A DNA stretch of 64,000 nucleotides from Geothrix oryzisoli (GCF_022808865.1 NZ_JAKZLB010000003.1:377875-441874), one strand, 5' to 3'. Positions 32,556 to 40,443 are shown, numbered from the stretch's first letter. Translations and numbers: made by a program. Notes: generated by a model not told the origin, from the letters alone.

Positions 32556-33248
32556 ATGGATCGTCGCACCCTTCTCGGAACCCTCGCCATCGGCGCCGTG
32601 GGCGCCGGACTGCATGCCAAGGGCCTGGGCCCCGGCGCCGTGGACGCGAAGCCCGCCGGGAACCCGCTGGCGGATTATGCCGCCCGGCCCTTCGATTTCG
32701 GCACGGGGCTGCCTGGCCTCGGCAAGGACCTGCTGGCGGAGCACCTGACGCTCTACAAGGGCTACGTGGGTCGCACGAACGCCCTGCTCAAGGAGGTGCT
32801 GGCCGCGGAACGGACGGGCCAGGCGGGGCCCGCGGTGCAGGAGCTGCGCCGGCGTCTGGGCTTCGAGTTCAGCGGCATGCGCCTCCATGAGCTCTACTTC
32901 GAGGCCCTCTCCGCGAGCGCCGCCAAGCCCAGCGGGACGCATCCCCTCCACCAGGCCATCACCGCCACCTGGGGCTCCTTCGATGCCTGGTGGGCCGCTT
33001 TCAAGGCCACTTGCACCATGACGGGCATCGGGTGGGGCGCCCTCCTGAAGGACCCGGCCACGGGCCGGCTCATGAACGCCTGGTTCCAGGATCATGAGAA
33101 CGCCGTGGCCGTGGGCGCCCAGGCGCTCCTGGTCGTGGATGTCTGGGAGCACGCCTACGTGAAGGATTACGGCGCCACGGGCCGGGCCAAGTACGTGGAT
33201 GCCGTGAAGCCCCTCATCGACTGGCGTGTGGTCGAGAAGCGCTTCTGA
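32556..33248 (+). CDS. Exported Fe/Mn superoxide dismutase-family protein
   Basis: A 230-residue protein of the iron/manganese superoxide dismutase family, converting superoxide to hydrogen peroxide. A twin-Arg-like leader (DRRTLLGTLAIGAVGAGL) suggests Tat export to the periplasm with the metal already bound. Metal ligands are expected at His in AEHLTLYKGYV, His in GMRLHELYFEA, and Asp and His in VVDVWEHAYVKDYG. The second-ligand neighbourhood and the HLTLYKGYV motif belong to a divergent SOD branch rather than to SodA/SodB, so activity should be tested. It precedes the NifA-type regulator gene by 85 bases. Confidence 0.8.
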   Translation: MDRRTLLGTLAIGAVGAGLHAKGLGPGAVDAKPAGNPLADYAARPFDFGTGLPGLGKDLLAEHLTLYKGYVGRTNALLKEVLAAERTGQAGPAVQELRRRLGFEFSGMRLHELYFEALSASAAKPSGTHPLHQAITATWGSFDAWWAAFKATCTMTGIGWGALLKDPATGRLMNAWFQDHENAVAVGAQALLVVDVWEHAYVKDYGATGRAKYVDAVKPLIDWRVVEKRF

Positions 33249-33271
33249 AACCTGGGATTTCATGGTGAATT

Positions 33272-33313
33272 TACAAAATTGTAAGATCATGTGATGTTCT
33301 GTACAATTTTGTA
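33272..33313 (+). promoter_or_regulatory. Paired operator upstream of the NifA-type regulator gene (with overlapping promoter)
   Basis: Two copies of TACAA-N2-TTGTA, TACAAAATTGTA (33272-33283) and its reverse complement TACAATTTTGTA (33302-33313), are spaced 30 bases centre to centre, about 20 bases before the regulator start codon. The right arm of site 1 gives TTGTAA and the left arm of site 2 gives TACAAT with 17-base spacing, so a sigma-70-like promoter is embedded in the pair. Occupancy would repress the regulator gene. The same pair recurs at 34886-34927. Confidence 0.65.
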
Positions 33314-33333
33314 GATCACTTGCCGGAGCCCCC

Positions 33334-34875
33334 ATGGCCGCCTCGGAGGACGCCCTCCACCTCTCGCCCCTGCTGGAGCTGAGCCAGGCCCTGGCCGCCT
33401 CGGACATCCGGGCCTCGCTGCCCCGGGTGCTGGAGATCCTGGCGGAGGCCTTCGGGGCTCTGAACGGGGCGATCCTGCTGGCGGACGACGAAGGGAGCGC
33501 CCTCCGGGTCGAGGCCGCCCGCGGCCTGTCCAACCAGGAGGTGGCCCGGGCCCGCTACCGGGTGGGCGAAGGCATCAACGGGCGCGTGCTGGCCAGCGGC
33601 AGGGCCATCGTGGTGCCCCAGGCCAGTCTGGAGCCCCTCTTCCTGGACCGCACCGGCGTGCTGAGGGCCCAGAAGCGGAAGAAGTCGGACATGTCCTTCT
33701 TCTGCATCCCCGTGTTCCTGGACCGGAAGACGGCGGGGACCCTCTGCCTCACGGTGCCCTATGACCGGGAGCGCGACTTCGACCGGGACACGAAGCTGCT
33801 CCAGATCGCGGCCTCCATGGTGGGCCTGGCCATGAAGGTGGCGCGGCTGGTGGCGGCGGACCGGCAGCGGCTGGTGGAGGAGAACCAGCAGCTCCGCCTG
33901 GAGTTGCGGGAGCGCTACGAACTGCAGCACCTCATCGGCCACAGCCACGCCATGCAGCGGGTCTACGAGGCGGTGGCCCAGGCGGCGCCCGCCAGCACCA
34001 CCGTGCTCATCCGCGGCGAGTCGGGCACAGGCAAGGAGCTGGTGGCCCACGCCCTCCACTACAACTCGCCCCGGGCGGACAAGCCCTTCGTGAAGGTGAA
34101 CTGCGGGGCCCTGCCGGAGCCGCTCATCGAGTCCGAGCTGTTCGGCTACGAACCCGGCGCCTTCACGGACGCCCGCCAGATGAAGAAGGGCCGCTTCGAG
34201 CTGGCCCATGGCGGCACGCTGTTCCTGGACGAGGTGGGCGAGCTGACCCCGGCCACCCAGGTGAAGCTGCTGCGGGTGCTCCAGGAGCGGGAGTTCGAGC
34301 GCCTGGGCGGCGTGAAGCCCGTGAAGGTGGACGTGCGGCTCCTGGCCGCCACCAACCGGGATCTGGAGTCTGCCGTGCGGGCCGGCACCTTCCGGGAGGA
34401 TCTCTACTACCGTCTCCACGTCTTCGAGGTCTTCCTGCCGCCCCTGCGGGAGCGCCAGGCGGACATCCTGCTGCTGGCGGACCACTTCGTGGAGAAGATC
34501 GCCGCGGCTCAGGGCAAGGATGTCCGCCGCATCTCCACCTCGGCCATCGACATGCTCACGGCCTACCACTGGCCCGGCAACGTGCGCGAGCTGGAGAACG
34601 CCATCGAGCGGGCCATCCTCGTCTGCGAGGGGGGCGTGATCCATGCGCACCACCTGCCGCCCTCCCTCCAGACGGCCGAAGTCTCGGGCACCGTGCCGGG
34701 AGGCTCGCTGGGCGAGGCCGTGGCCGCCTTCGAGCGGGACCTGCTCCAGGACGCGCTGAAGTCGGCCCGGGGGAACCGCTCCCGCGCCGCCCGACTCCTC
34801 CAGACCACGGAGCGCATCCTGAACTACAAGGTCCAGAAATACGGGCTGGAACCGGAACGGTTCCGATCGTCATGA
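33334..34875 (+). CDS. NifA-type sigma-54-dependent transcriptional activator (GAF-AAA+-Fis)
   Basis: A 513-residue bacterial enhancer-binding protein. N-terminal GAF domain (about 20-170; LPRVLEILAEAFGALNGAILL, GEGINGRVLASGRAIVVP), a linker, AAA+ domain (about 200-430) with Walker A GESGTGKE and Walker B GGTLFLDEVGEL, and a Fis-type helix-turn-helix at the C-terminus (GNRSRAARLLQTTERILNYKVQKYGL). The loop that contacts sigma-54 reads GAFTDA instead of GAFTGA. Architecture and the HTH resemble NifA. Flanked on both sides by the same paired palindromes and followed by a porin-amtB-PII operon with a sigma-54 promoter, it is the likely nitrogen regulator of that operon. No nif genes are in the window. 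Confidence 0.88.
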   Translation: MAASEDALHLSPLLELSQALAASDIRASLPRVLEILAEAFGALNGAILLADDEGSALRVEAARGLSNQEVARARYRVGEGINGRVLASGRAIVVPQASLEPLFLDRTGVLRAQKRKKSDMSFFCIPVFLDRKTAGTLCLTVPYDRERDFDRDTKLLQIAASMVGLAMKVARLVAADRQRLVEENQQLRLELRERYELQHLIGHSHAMQRVYEAVAQAAPASTTVLIRGESGTGKELVAHALHYNSPRADKPFVKVNCGALPEPLIESELFGYEPGAFTDARQMKKGRFELAHGGTLFLDEVGELTPATQVKLLRVLQEREFERLGGVKPVKVDVRLLAATNRDLESAVRAGTFREDLYYRLHVFEVFLPPLRERQADILLLADHFVEKIAAAQGKDVRRISTSAIDMLTAYHWPGNVRELENAIERAILVCEGGVIHAHHLPPSLQTAEVSGTVPGGSLGEAVAAFERDLLQDALKSARGNRSRAARLLQTTERILNYKVQKYGLEPERFRSS

Positions 34876-34885
34876 GATGAAATAT

Positions 34886-34927
34886 TACAAAATTGTATAA
34901 TTTATCTTATGATGCTACATTTTTGTC
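34886..34927 (+). promoter_or_regulatory. Paired operator/enhancer upstream of the amtB operon
   Basis: TACAAAATTGTA (34886-34897) and the imperfect copy TACATTTTTGTC (34916-34927) repeat the 30-base spacing of the pair at 33272-33313. The pair ends about 90 bases upstream of the -24 element at 35017, a usual distance for enhancer sites of sigma-54 activators. As in the first pair, TTGTAT and TACATT with 17-base spacing could form a sigma-70 promoter. The surrounding 34880-35000 is conspicuously AT-rich. Confidence 0.65.
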
Positions 34928-35015
34928 AATCCGTTTATGACAAAACCCGGCTCATTTCGAAAATTAAACATAATTATTTCAAATTTTAAAATAAGGATCC
35001 AGCGATTTCGCCGAT

Positions 35016-35031
35016 AGGCACGATCCCTGCT
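35016..35031 (+). promoter_or_regulatory. Sigma-54 promoter of the nitrogen operon
   Basis: AGGCACGATCCCTGCT matches the -24/-12 consensus TGGCACG-N4-TTGC[AT] at all but two positions, with GG (35017-35018) and GC (35029-35030) exactly 10 bases apart. It lies downstream of the enhancer pair and about 140 bases before the first gene of the operon. Confidence 0.7.
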
Positions 35032-35169
35032 CTCTCATTCAGGCACAGGGGGCCGATGGTCGGTCCCCGCTCTCGGGGAGGATCGGAACGGAACGTGGCC
35101 TGGACCGTCCTAACGGATTCCCACGGCAAAGGCCACACCGATCCGCCCGCACGCCAAGGAGGATCTCCC

Positions 35170-35370
35170 ATGAACCGCCGAACCCTGTACAGGGTCCTCG
35201 CGGTGGTGGTGGCCCTTGCGGCCATGTCGCCACTGCTGCTCGAGGTCGATCCCATCGGCGGTATCCAGCAGATCCCCTCCCATGCCGGGACCCCGGCCTG
35301 CCAGGACCTGCGGGTCGCCTCAGCACCAGGATTCCGGCCGCTCGCCTCGGAAGCATCCCTCCACCACTGA
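35170..35370 (+). CDS. Small exported protein of the amtB operon, unknown function
   Basis: A 66-residue protein with a strong ribosome site (AAGGAGG) 8 bases before the ATG and a hydrophobic signal or membrane segment (LYRVLAVVVALAAMSPLLL). The rest is short, polar, with a single Cys (PACQDL) and a C-terminal His-His. No family recognised. It is the first gene after the sigma-54 promoter, so it should be nitrogen-regulated. The following 135 bases to the porin gene contain a small hairpin (35428-35443) and no further gene. Confidence 0.55.
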   Translation: MNRRTLYRVLAVVVALAAMSPLLLEVDPIGGIQQIPSHAGTPACQDLRVASAPGFRPLASEASLHH

Positions 35371-35505
35371 CGATCACCCGTTTCTCCCATTGACGCCAGG
35401 GACCGCCCAGATCCCCAGGACCGTCATACCCCGGCCACGGGGTCCCTCCTCCCTTCGAATCCGACGGGGTGACCCCCGGTCTGTCCCATCTTTCTGGAGT
35501 GCGTC

Positions 35506-36420
35506 ATGCACTTATCCGAGGTTCTACCCCTGCTCGCGACCGTGTCGGCCCTTCTGCCGGCCCAGAGTCCGGCCCCGCCTCCCGCAGCCCCGCCCGCCCT
35601 CCTGGGATTTGCCTTGACCGGCTCGGCGACCCTCGGCTCTCAGTACATCTTCCGCGGGCTCACCCAGACCGATGGGAAACCCACGGTCCAGGCGGAACTG
35701 GACCTGGTCCACCCCACGGGCTTCTACCTCAGCACCAGCCTCAGCAACATCTCCTGGTTCACGGACCAGAACGCAGGTGTCGCCAGCGCGCCCACGTCCC
35801 TGGGTTCGCCGGCCGCGGTGGGCGCGCCCCTCTACCAGCCGGGCAAGGTCAACTCCGCCGGTGTGGAGCTGGACCTGTTCGGGGGCTACAAGTGGGGCTT
35901 CGCCAAGGACTGGACCCTGGATGTGGGGCTCTACCGCTACCTCTATCCCGGCACCTACGACAACCTCGGCGCCTACCGGAACCCCAGCACCACCGAGGCC
36001 TACCTGGGTCTGGGCTACGCCTGGGCCAGCCTGAAGTATTCGCAGGTCATCAGCGCGACCACCTTCGGGGTCAACAACTCCGGCGGGACGAGCTATGTCG
36101 ACCTCTCCCTGGCGATCCCGCTGGGTGAGAGCGGGTGGACGGTGCTGGCCCATGGGGGGCATACCACCTACTCCGACAAGGCGAACCCGGGCTACTTCTT
36201 CAATGGGAGCTCCGTCACAGGCGACAACGCGCTGTTCAGCTACTCGGACTACAAGCTGGGCCTCGCGAAGGAGATCAAGGGCTACACGGTGGCCCTCGCC
36301 GGCACCTACGCCGACACAAAGGCCCGGGCTGCCGACGACGACGTCACGGTCTACGAGAACGCCATGGGACGGAACATCGGCAAGGGGCGGGTGACGCTCA
36401 CGATCACCAAGGCCTTCTAG
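35506..36420 (+). CDS. TorF-family putative outer-membrane porin
   Basis: A 304-residue exported beta-barrel. Signal peptide ends near LLPAQS, then a proline-rich stretch. The mature start GFALTGSATLGSQYIFRGLTQT and LVHPTGFYLSTSLSNISWF are hallmarks of the TorF/Gcw_chp family. Alternating strands follow (YKWGFAKDWTLDVGLYRY in shorter pieces) and the protein ends with terminal Phe (TITKAF), an outer-membrane assembly signal. Genes of this family often lie next to ammonium transporters and probably let small nitrogen compounds through the outer membrane. Located between the small exported protein and amtB. Confidence 0.85.
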   Translation: MHLSEVLPLLATVSALLPAQSPAPPPAAPPALLGFALTGSATLGSQYIFRGLTQTDGKPTVQAELDLVHPTGFYLSTSLSNISWFTDQNAGVASAPTSLGSPAAVGAPLYQPGKVNSAGVELDLFGGYKWGFAKDWTLDVGLYRYLYPGTYDNLGAYRNPSTTEAYLGLGYAWASLKYSQVISATTFGVNNSGGTSYVDLSLAIPLGESGWTVLAHGGHTTYSDKANPGYFFNGSSVTGDNALFSYSDYKLGLAKEIKGYTVALAGTYADTKARAADDDVTVYENAMGRNIGKGRVTLTITKAF

Positions 36421-36493
36421 ACACCGCGTGGCCGGGGCTCTCCGCCCGGCCGGATTCGAAGCTTCACCTCACCCTTATTTCTTGGAGCCTGTG

Positions 36494-38206
36494 ATGGCAA
36501 GGACCTCCTGCGAGCGCGACAAGCTCTCCTTCTCTGAAAAACTGACTCGGCTGGGCACCCGCCTGCGAGATCCGGAATGGCGCCGGTACGGCTTCGCGCT
36601 GGCCTCGGGCAAGGTGCTGGGGCTGCTCGCCATCCTCGGCCTGACGATCCTCCTCCCGCTGCTGCTGAACGGCAGCCCGGTCCGGGCCGATGAGCCGCCC
36701 CCGGGGAACCCTCCAGCTGCGGTGGCCACGACTGCGCCCGCAGCGGCAGCGCCTGCTCCGGCCGCGCCCGCTCCCGCGGCGCCGGTGGTGGCCGCCAAGG
36801 ACATCATCAATCCCCTCAACACGGTCTGGACCCTGATCGCCGCCTTCCTGGTGTTCGCCATGCAGGTGGGGTTCGTGATGCTGGAGGCGGGCTTCTGCCG
36901 CTCCCGGGAGACGGTGAACGTCCTGGTGGAGTGCGTCTTCGACACCTGCCTGTGCGGCATCCTCTTCTGGGCCTTCGGCTACGCCTTCATGTTCAGCGAG
37001 GGCAACGGGTTCATCGGGTACCACTGGTTCTTCCTCAAGGGCGCCCCGGCAACCTACGGCGCCACCGGCGTGGCCATCCTGGCCCACTGGCTCTTCCAGT
37101 TCGCCTTCGCGGACACCTGCTCCACCATCACCTCCGGCGCCATGATCGGGCGCACGGATTTCATCGGCGACATCCTCTACAGCTTCGCGGTTTCGGGCTT
37201 CATCTATCCCATCATCGGCCACTGGGCCTGGGGGCCCGACGGCTTCCTCGCCACCATGGGCAGCGCCGGCAAGTTCCTGCCTTCGCTGGGCACGAACTTC
37301 CATGACTTCGCCGGTTCGACGGTGGTGCACACCATCGGCGGCGCGGTGGCCCTCGCCGGCGCGGTGGTCCTCGGTCCCCGCCTTGGGCGCAAGTTCAAGC
37401 GGGATGGCGGCGGCCCCATGACACCCCACGACCTCACCATCGCCGTGTGCGGCGGCCTGCTGCTCTGGTTCGGCTGGTACGGCTTCAACCCCGGCAGCAC
37501 CCTGTCGGCCATGGACTTCGAAGGCATCGGCCGGGTGGCCGCCAACACCACCCTCGCGGCCTGCGCCGCGGGCCTGACCGCCGTGTTCTACATCTACGTC
37601 CGCACCGGGAAGTGGGATCCGGGCTCCATCACCAACGGCTTCCTGGCGGGTCTGGTGGCCATCACCGCGCCCTGCTACTGGGTGAGCCCCTTCGGCTCGG
37701 TCATGATCGGAGGCATCGCCGGGGTGATCGTGATCCTGGGCGTGGACCTGCTCGAGTACCTGCGCATCGACGATCCCATCGGTGCGGTCCCCGTGCACAT
37801 GATGAACGGCATCTGGGGCACGCTCTCCCTCGGCCTCTTCGCCAGCGGCCAGTATTCCGCCATCGGTAGCGACCCCGTCGCGCCGGACCTGTCCACCAAG
37901 CTCACGGGGCTCTTCTATGGCGGGGGCGCCAAGGTCCTGGCCGCCCAGGCCATCGGCAGCGTCATCATCACCTTCGCCACGCTGGCGGTCTCCTTCGCCG
38001 TCATGCTCGCCCTCGATGCCAAAGGCCTCCTGCGCCTGTCGGAAGATGGCGAGCACGATGGCCTGGACATCCACGAACACGGCATCTCGGCCTATCCCGA
38101 GTATGTGATCTCGGCCCTGGCCTCTCCCGCCGGCGCGCCCCTGCGGGTGCCCGTCCACAGCGAGAAGGTGAGCGGAACGCCGACTCCCGTCCCCCAATCC
38201 ATGTGA
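36494..38206 (+). CDS. amtB: Ammonium transporter AmtB with N-terminal extension
   Basis: A 570-residue inner-membrane ammonium channel. The conserved core starts near residue 95 (IINPLNTVWTLIAAFLVFAMQ, split as the first helix) with eleven helices; the pore twin histidines are in GSTVVHTIGG and VPVHMMNGIWG, and FADTCSTITSGAM is the substrate-recruitment region. The first 95 residues are unusual: a basic cytoplasmic-looking start, a hydrophobic helix (VLGLLAILGLTILLPLLL, likely a signal anchor) and an Ala/Pro-rich linker. The C-terminal tail carries the PII-contact region. GGAG upstream of the ATG at 36494 sets the start. The PII gene follows after 13 bases. Confidence 0.93.
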   Translation: MARTSCERDKLSFSEKLTRLGTRLRDPEWRRYGFALASGKVLGLLAILGLTILLPLLLNGSPVRADEPPPGNPPAAVATTAPAAAAPAPAAPAPAAPVVAAKDIINPLNTVWTLIAAFLVFAMQVGFVMLEAGFCRSRETVNVLVECVFDTCLCGILFWAFGYAFMFSEGNGFIGYHWFFLKGAPATYGATGVAILAHWLFQFAFADTCSTITSGAMIGRTDFIGDILYSFAVSGFIYPIIGHWAWGPDGFLATMGSAGKFLPSLGTNFHDFAGSTVVHTIGGAVALAGAVVLGPRLGRKFKRDGGGPMTPHDLTIAVCGGLLLWFGWYGFNPGSTLSAMDFEGIGRVAANTTLAACAAGLTAVFYIYVRTGKWDPGSITNGFLAGLVAITAPCYWVSPFGSVMIGGIAGVIVILGVDLLEYLRIDDPIGAVPVHMMNGIWGTLSLGLFASGQYSAIGSDPVAPDLSTKLTGLFYGGGAKVLAAQAIGSVIITFATLAVSFAVMLALDAKGLLRLSEDGEHDGLDIHEHGISAYPEYVISALASPAGAPLRVPVHSEKVSGTPTPVPQSM

Positions 38207-38219
38207 TCAGGAGCCCACC

Positions 38220-38573
38220 ATGAAGATGATCGTCGCCATCATCCGGCCCGACAAGTTCGAGGCCGTCCAGGCCGCCCTGGTGGCCAAGGACATCTACCTG
38301 ATGACCGTGTCCGACGTGCGGGGCTGCGGCACCCAGAAGGGTTTCGCGGAACAGTTCCGCGGCAACAAGATCGGCCTCATCCGCCTGCTGCCGAAGGTGA
38401 AGCTGGAGATCGCGGTGAACGAGGAGTTCGTCAAACCCGCGGTGGAAGCCATCATGACGGCCGCCAAGTCCGAGCCCAGCCACCTGGGGGACGGCAAGGT
38501 CTTCGTCCTGAACCTGGAGGAATGCTTCCGGGTCCGCACGGGCGAAATGGGCAATGCGGCCATCGGGCCGTGA
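38220..38573 (+). CDS. glnK: PII nitrogen regulatory protein (GlnK-like)
   Basis: A 117-residue trimeric signal protein that binds ATP/ADP and 2-oxoglutarate and plugs AmtB when nitrogen is plentiful. Signatures: MKMIVAIIRPDKFEAV, VSDVRGCGTQKG, LLPKVKLEIAV, and GDGKVFVLNLEECFRVRTGE (the nucleotide-binding loop). In the T-loop the uridylylation Tyr (position 51 in enteric GlnB) is replaced: the segment reads EQFRGNKIGLI. Covalent control by GlnD is therefore not expected; it would respond to effectors only. Its place after amtB is the standard amtB-glnK arrangement. Confidence 0.92.
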   Translation: MKMIVAIIRPDKFEAVQAALVAKDIYLMTVSDVRGCGTQKGFAEQFRGNKIGLIRLLPKVKLEIAVNEEFVKPAVEAIMTAAKSEPSHLGDGKVFVLNLEECFRVRTGEMGNAAIGP

Positions 38574-38616
38574 GGCTCCTCTTTCCAGCGCCGCGCCCTC
38601 AGGATGCGGATGGTAG

Positions 38617-38655
38617 GGGCGCGCCAGGACCGGCTGGGTGGGTCCTGGCGCGCCC
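38617..38655 (+). terminator. Hairpin ending the amtB operon
   Basis: A perfect 15-bp inverted repeat with a 9-base loop lies 43 bases after the PII stop codon. No T-run follows, so termination may need Rho. Confidence 0.55.
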
Positions 38656-38723
38656 TGACGAGGCTGCCTGCGGGAAGGTCGACGAAAGTGCCCACCGTGT
38701 CCGAATCCGATAAACTAAGTTCC

Positions 38724-38906
38724 ATGTCCCTGGACCCGCGCCTCCTCGAGATCCTCTGCTGCCCGGCCTGCCACGGCGACCTGGAGGAGCGGCCCGAAGG
38801 GCTGCACTGCCAGGCTTGCGGGCTGCTCTATCCCATCGAGGATGGGATCCCGGTGATGCTGGTGGACCACGCCAAGCCGATGGGCGCGAAGCAGGTGGGG
38901 AAGTGA
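38724..38906 (+). CDS. Trm112-family small zinc-finger protein
   Basis: A 60-residue protein of the Trm112/YcaR family. Two CxxC-type pairs (ILCCPACHG and HCQACGLLYP) would bind zinc, and GIPVMLVDHA is the conserved family end. In bacteria the family often accompanies LPS sugar genes, as here, where the GTG of the heptose kinase overlaps the last codons (GTGA). Confidence 0.85.
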   Translation: MSLDPRLLEILCCPACHGDLEERPEGLHCQACGLLYPIEDGIPVMLVDHAKPMGAKQVGK

Positions 38907-39907
38907 GGCTCGACCGCGCCCAGGCCGAATCGCTGCTTCGTCGCATGGACGGCCGCAAGGTGGCCGTGCTGGGCGACGTGATGCTCGACGAGTACCTCTT
39001 CGGCGAGGTGAGCCGCATCTCGCCGGAGGCCCCGGTGCCCATCGTGCGGGTGGTGCGCGAGCAGGCGGTGCTGGGTGGCGCCGCCAACGTGGCGGCGAAC
39101 CTCAAGGCCCTGGGGGCGGAGCCGCTGCTCATCGGCACGCTGCAGAAGGATGTGGCCGGCGACCGGCTGCTGGGCCTGCTGGGCCGCCTGGGCATTTCCA
39201 TCTCGGGCCTCGTGCTGGACGCGTCCCGCCCCACCATCATCAAGACCCGCGTCGTGGGCCAGCAGCAGCAGATGCTCCGCATCGACCGCGAGGAGTCCGG
39301 CCCCCCCGAGGCCGCGGTGCTCATGGGCCTCAGGACCCGGCTGGAGCAGGCTCTGGGCGAGGCCTCGGCCCTCATCGTGTCCGACTACGCCAAGGGCGTG
39401 GTCAATGGACCCGTGATGGATTCGGTGCGGTCCATCTGCGCCGCCAAGGGCCTGCCCTGGATCGTGGATCCCAAGCCCGCCCACAAGGCCCTCTACCAGG
39501 GGGCGACGCTCATGACGCCCAACACCAAGGAGGCCTCGGAACTGGCCCAGCGGCCGGCAAAGTCCGATGCCGAGGTGGCCGACGCCGGCCGGGCCATCCT
39601 GGCCGAACTGGGTCTCCGGGGCCTGCTGGTGACCCGGAGCGAGCGGGGCATGGCCCTCTTTGCGCCGGATGGCGACCACGCGGCCCCCTGGATGGTGCCC
39701 ACCGAGGCCCGGGAGGTCTTCGATGTGAGCGGCGCGGGCGATACGGTCATCGCCGCCTTCAGCGCCGCCATCGCCGCGGGAGCGGACTGGCGCGAGGCGG
39801 CCATGCTGGCCAACGCGGCCGCCGGTGTGGTGGTGGCCAAGGTCGGCACGGCCACGGTCACCCCGGCCGAACTGCTGGCCCACTATCACGAGCAGGAAGC
39901 GAATTGA
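38903..39907 (+). CDS. rfaE1: D-glycero-beta-D-manno-heptose-7-phosphate kinase (RfaE1 domain)
   Basis: A 334-residue PfkB/ribokinase-family enzyme that phosphorylates heptose 7-phosphate for ADP-heptose and LPS inner core synthesis. Signatures: AVLGDVMLDEYLFGEVSRISPEAPVPI, GGAANVAANL, IIKTRVVGQQQQMLRIDRE and the ATP-site motif FDVSGAGDTVIAAF. The C-terminal adenylyltransferase domain of the fused HldE is absent, so that half should be encoded elsewhere. A GTG at 38903 overlaps the Trm112 stop codon and begins the homologous sequence. Nothing supports the longer upstream frame. Confidence 0.92.
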   Translation: MRLDRAQAESLLRRMDGRKVAVLGDVMLDEYLFGEVSRISPEAPVPIVRVVREQAVLGGAANVAANLKALGAEPLLIGTLQKDVAGDRLLGLLGRLGISISGLVLDASRPTIIKTRVVGQQQQMLRIDREESGPPEAAVLMGLRTRLEQALGEASALIVSDYAKGVVNGPVMDSVRSICAAKGLPWIVDPKPAHKALYQGATLMTPNTKEASELAQRPAKSDAEVADAGRAILAELGLRGLLVTRSERGMALFAPDGDHAAPWMVPTEAREVFDVSGAGDTVIAAFSAAIAAGADWREAAMLANAAAGVVVAKVGTATVTPAELLAHYHEQEAN

Positions 39908-39944
39908 GGCTCCACGGGGCGTGGCCCAGTGGACTGAACGGGAT

Positions 39945-40442
39945 CTAATTCCTCAGTTCGATGGCGAGCAGGAAGCGGTCGCCCTTGGGGAGGCGCTCCT
40001 TCACCTGGGTGAAGTTCAGGTCGAAGGTCTCGGTCTCGCCGGGCTTGATGGTGCCCACCTTGGTGCCGCCCGACGCCACGCCGAGCAGCCGGCCGTCCTT
40101 GTCCAGCACGGCCACGGCGAAGCCGGGGATCCGCGGGTACTTGGCGGTGTTCGTGACTTCCACCTGGGCGCGCGTGCCGAACTCGGCGCCCTGGAGGATG
40201 TTGAAGAATCCGGGCTGCACCATGCGCCGGTTGAAGAAGATGCTGGTGACCTTGAGGCCGTCCACATTCACGGACAGGGGGATCACCCGGTCCCACGCGA
40301 AGGGGAACGACTCGGAGAAGTAGGAGAGCGAGGACTCGGGTACCGGGGCGGCTGCCGGCGCTGCGGCGGGAGCCGGTGCCGGCGACTGGGGGGCCGGGGC
40401 CTGGGCCAGGCAGAGGAGGGCGGTGAGGGCGAGGGTCTGCAT
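39945..40442 (-). CDS. Exported protein of unknown function
   Basis: A 165-residue exported protein. A short signal peptide (MQTLALTALLCLAQA) is followed by an Ala/Pro linker and a beta-rich domain (IPLSVNVDGLKVTSIFFNRR, RAQVEVTNTAKYPRIPGFAVAVLDKDG, IKPGETETFDLNF), resembling FxLYD or DUF-type immunoglobulin-like domains. It begins one base after the stop codon of the zinc-ribbon protein upstream, so they share a transcript. No specific function can be given. Confidence 0.65.
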   Translation of the reverse strand: MQTLALTALLCLAQAPAPQSPAPAPAAAPAAAPVPESSLSYFSESFPFAWDRVIPLSVNVDGLKVTSIFFNRRMVQPGFFNILQGAEFGTRAQVEVTNTAKYPRIPGFAVAVLDKDGRLLGVASGGTKVGTIKPGETETFDLNFTQVKERLPKGDRFLLAIELRN

Positions 40443-40443
40443 G

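Noticed and set aside
33285..33333. Sigma-54 promoter directly before the NifA-type regulator
   Set aside because: TTGC is present (near 33320) but the GG of the -24 element is missing at the required distance.
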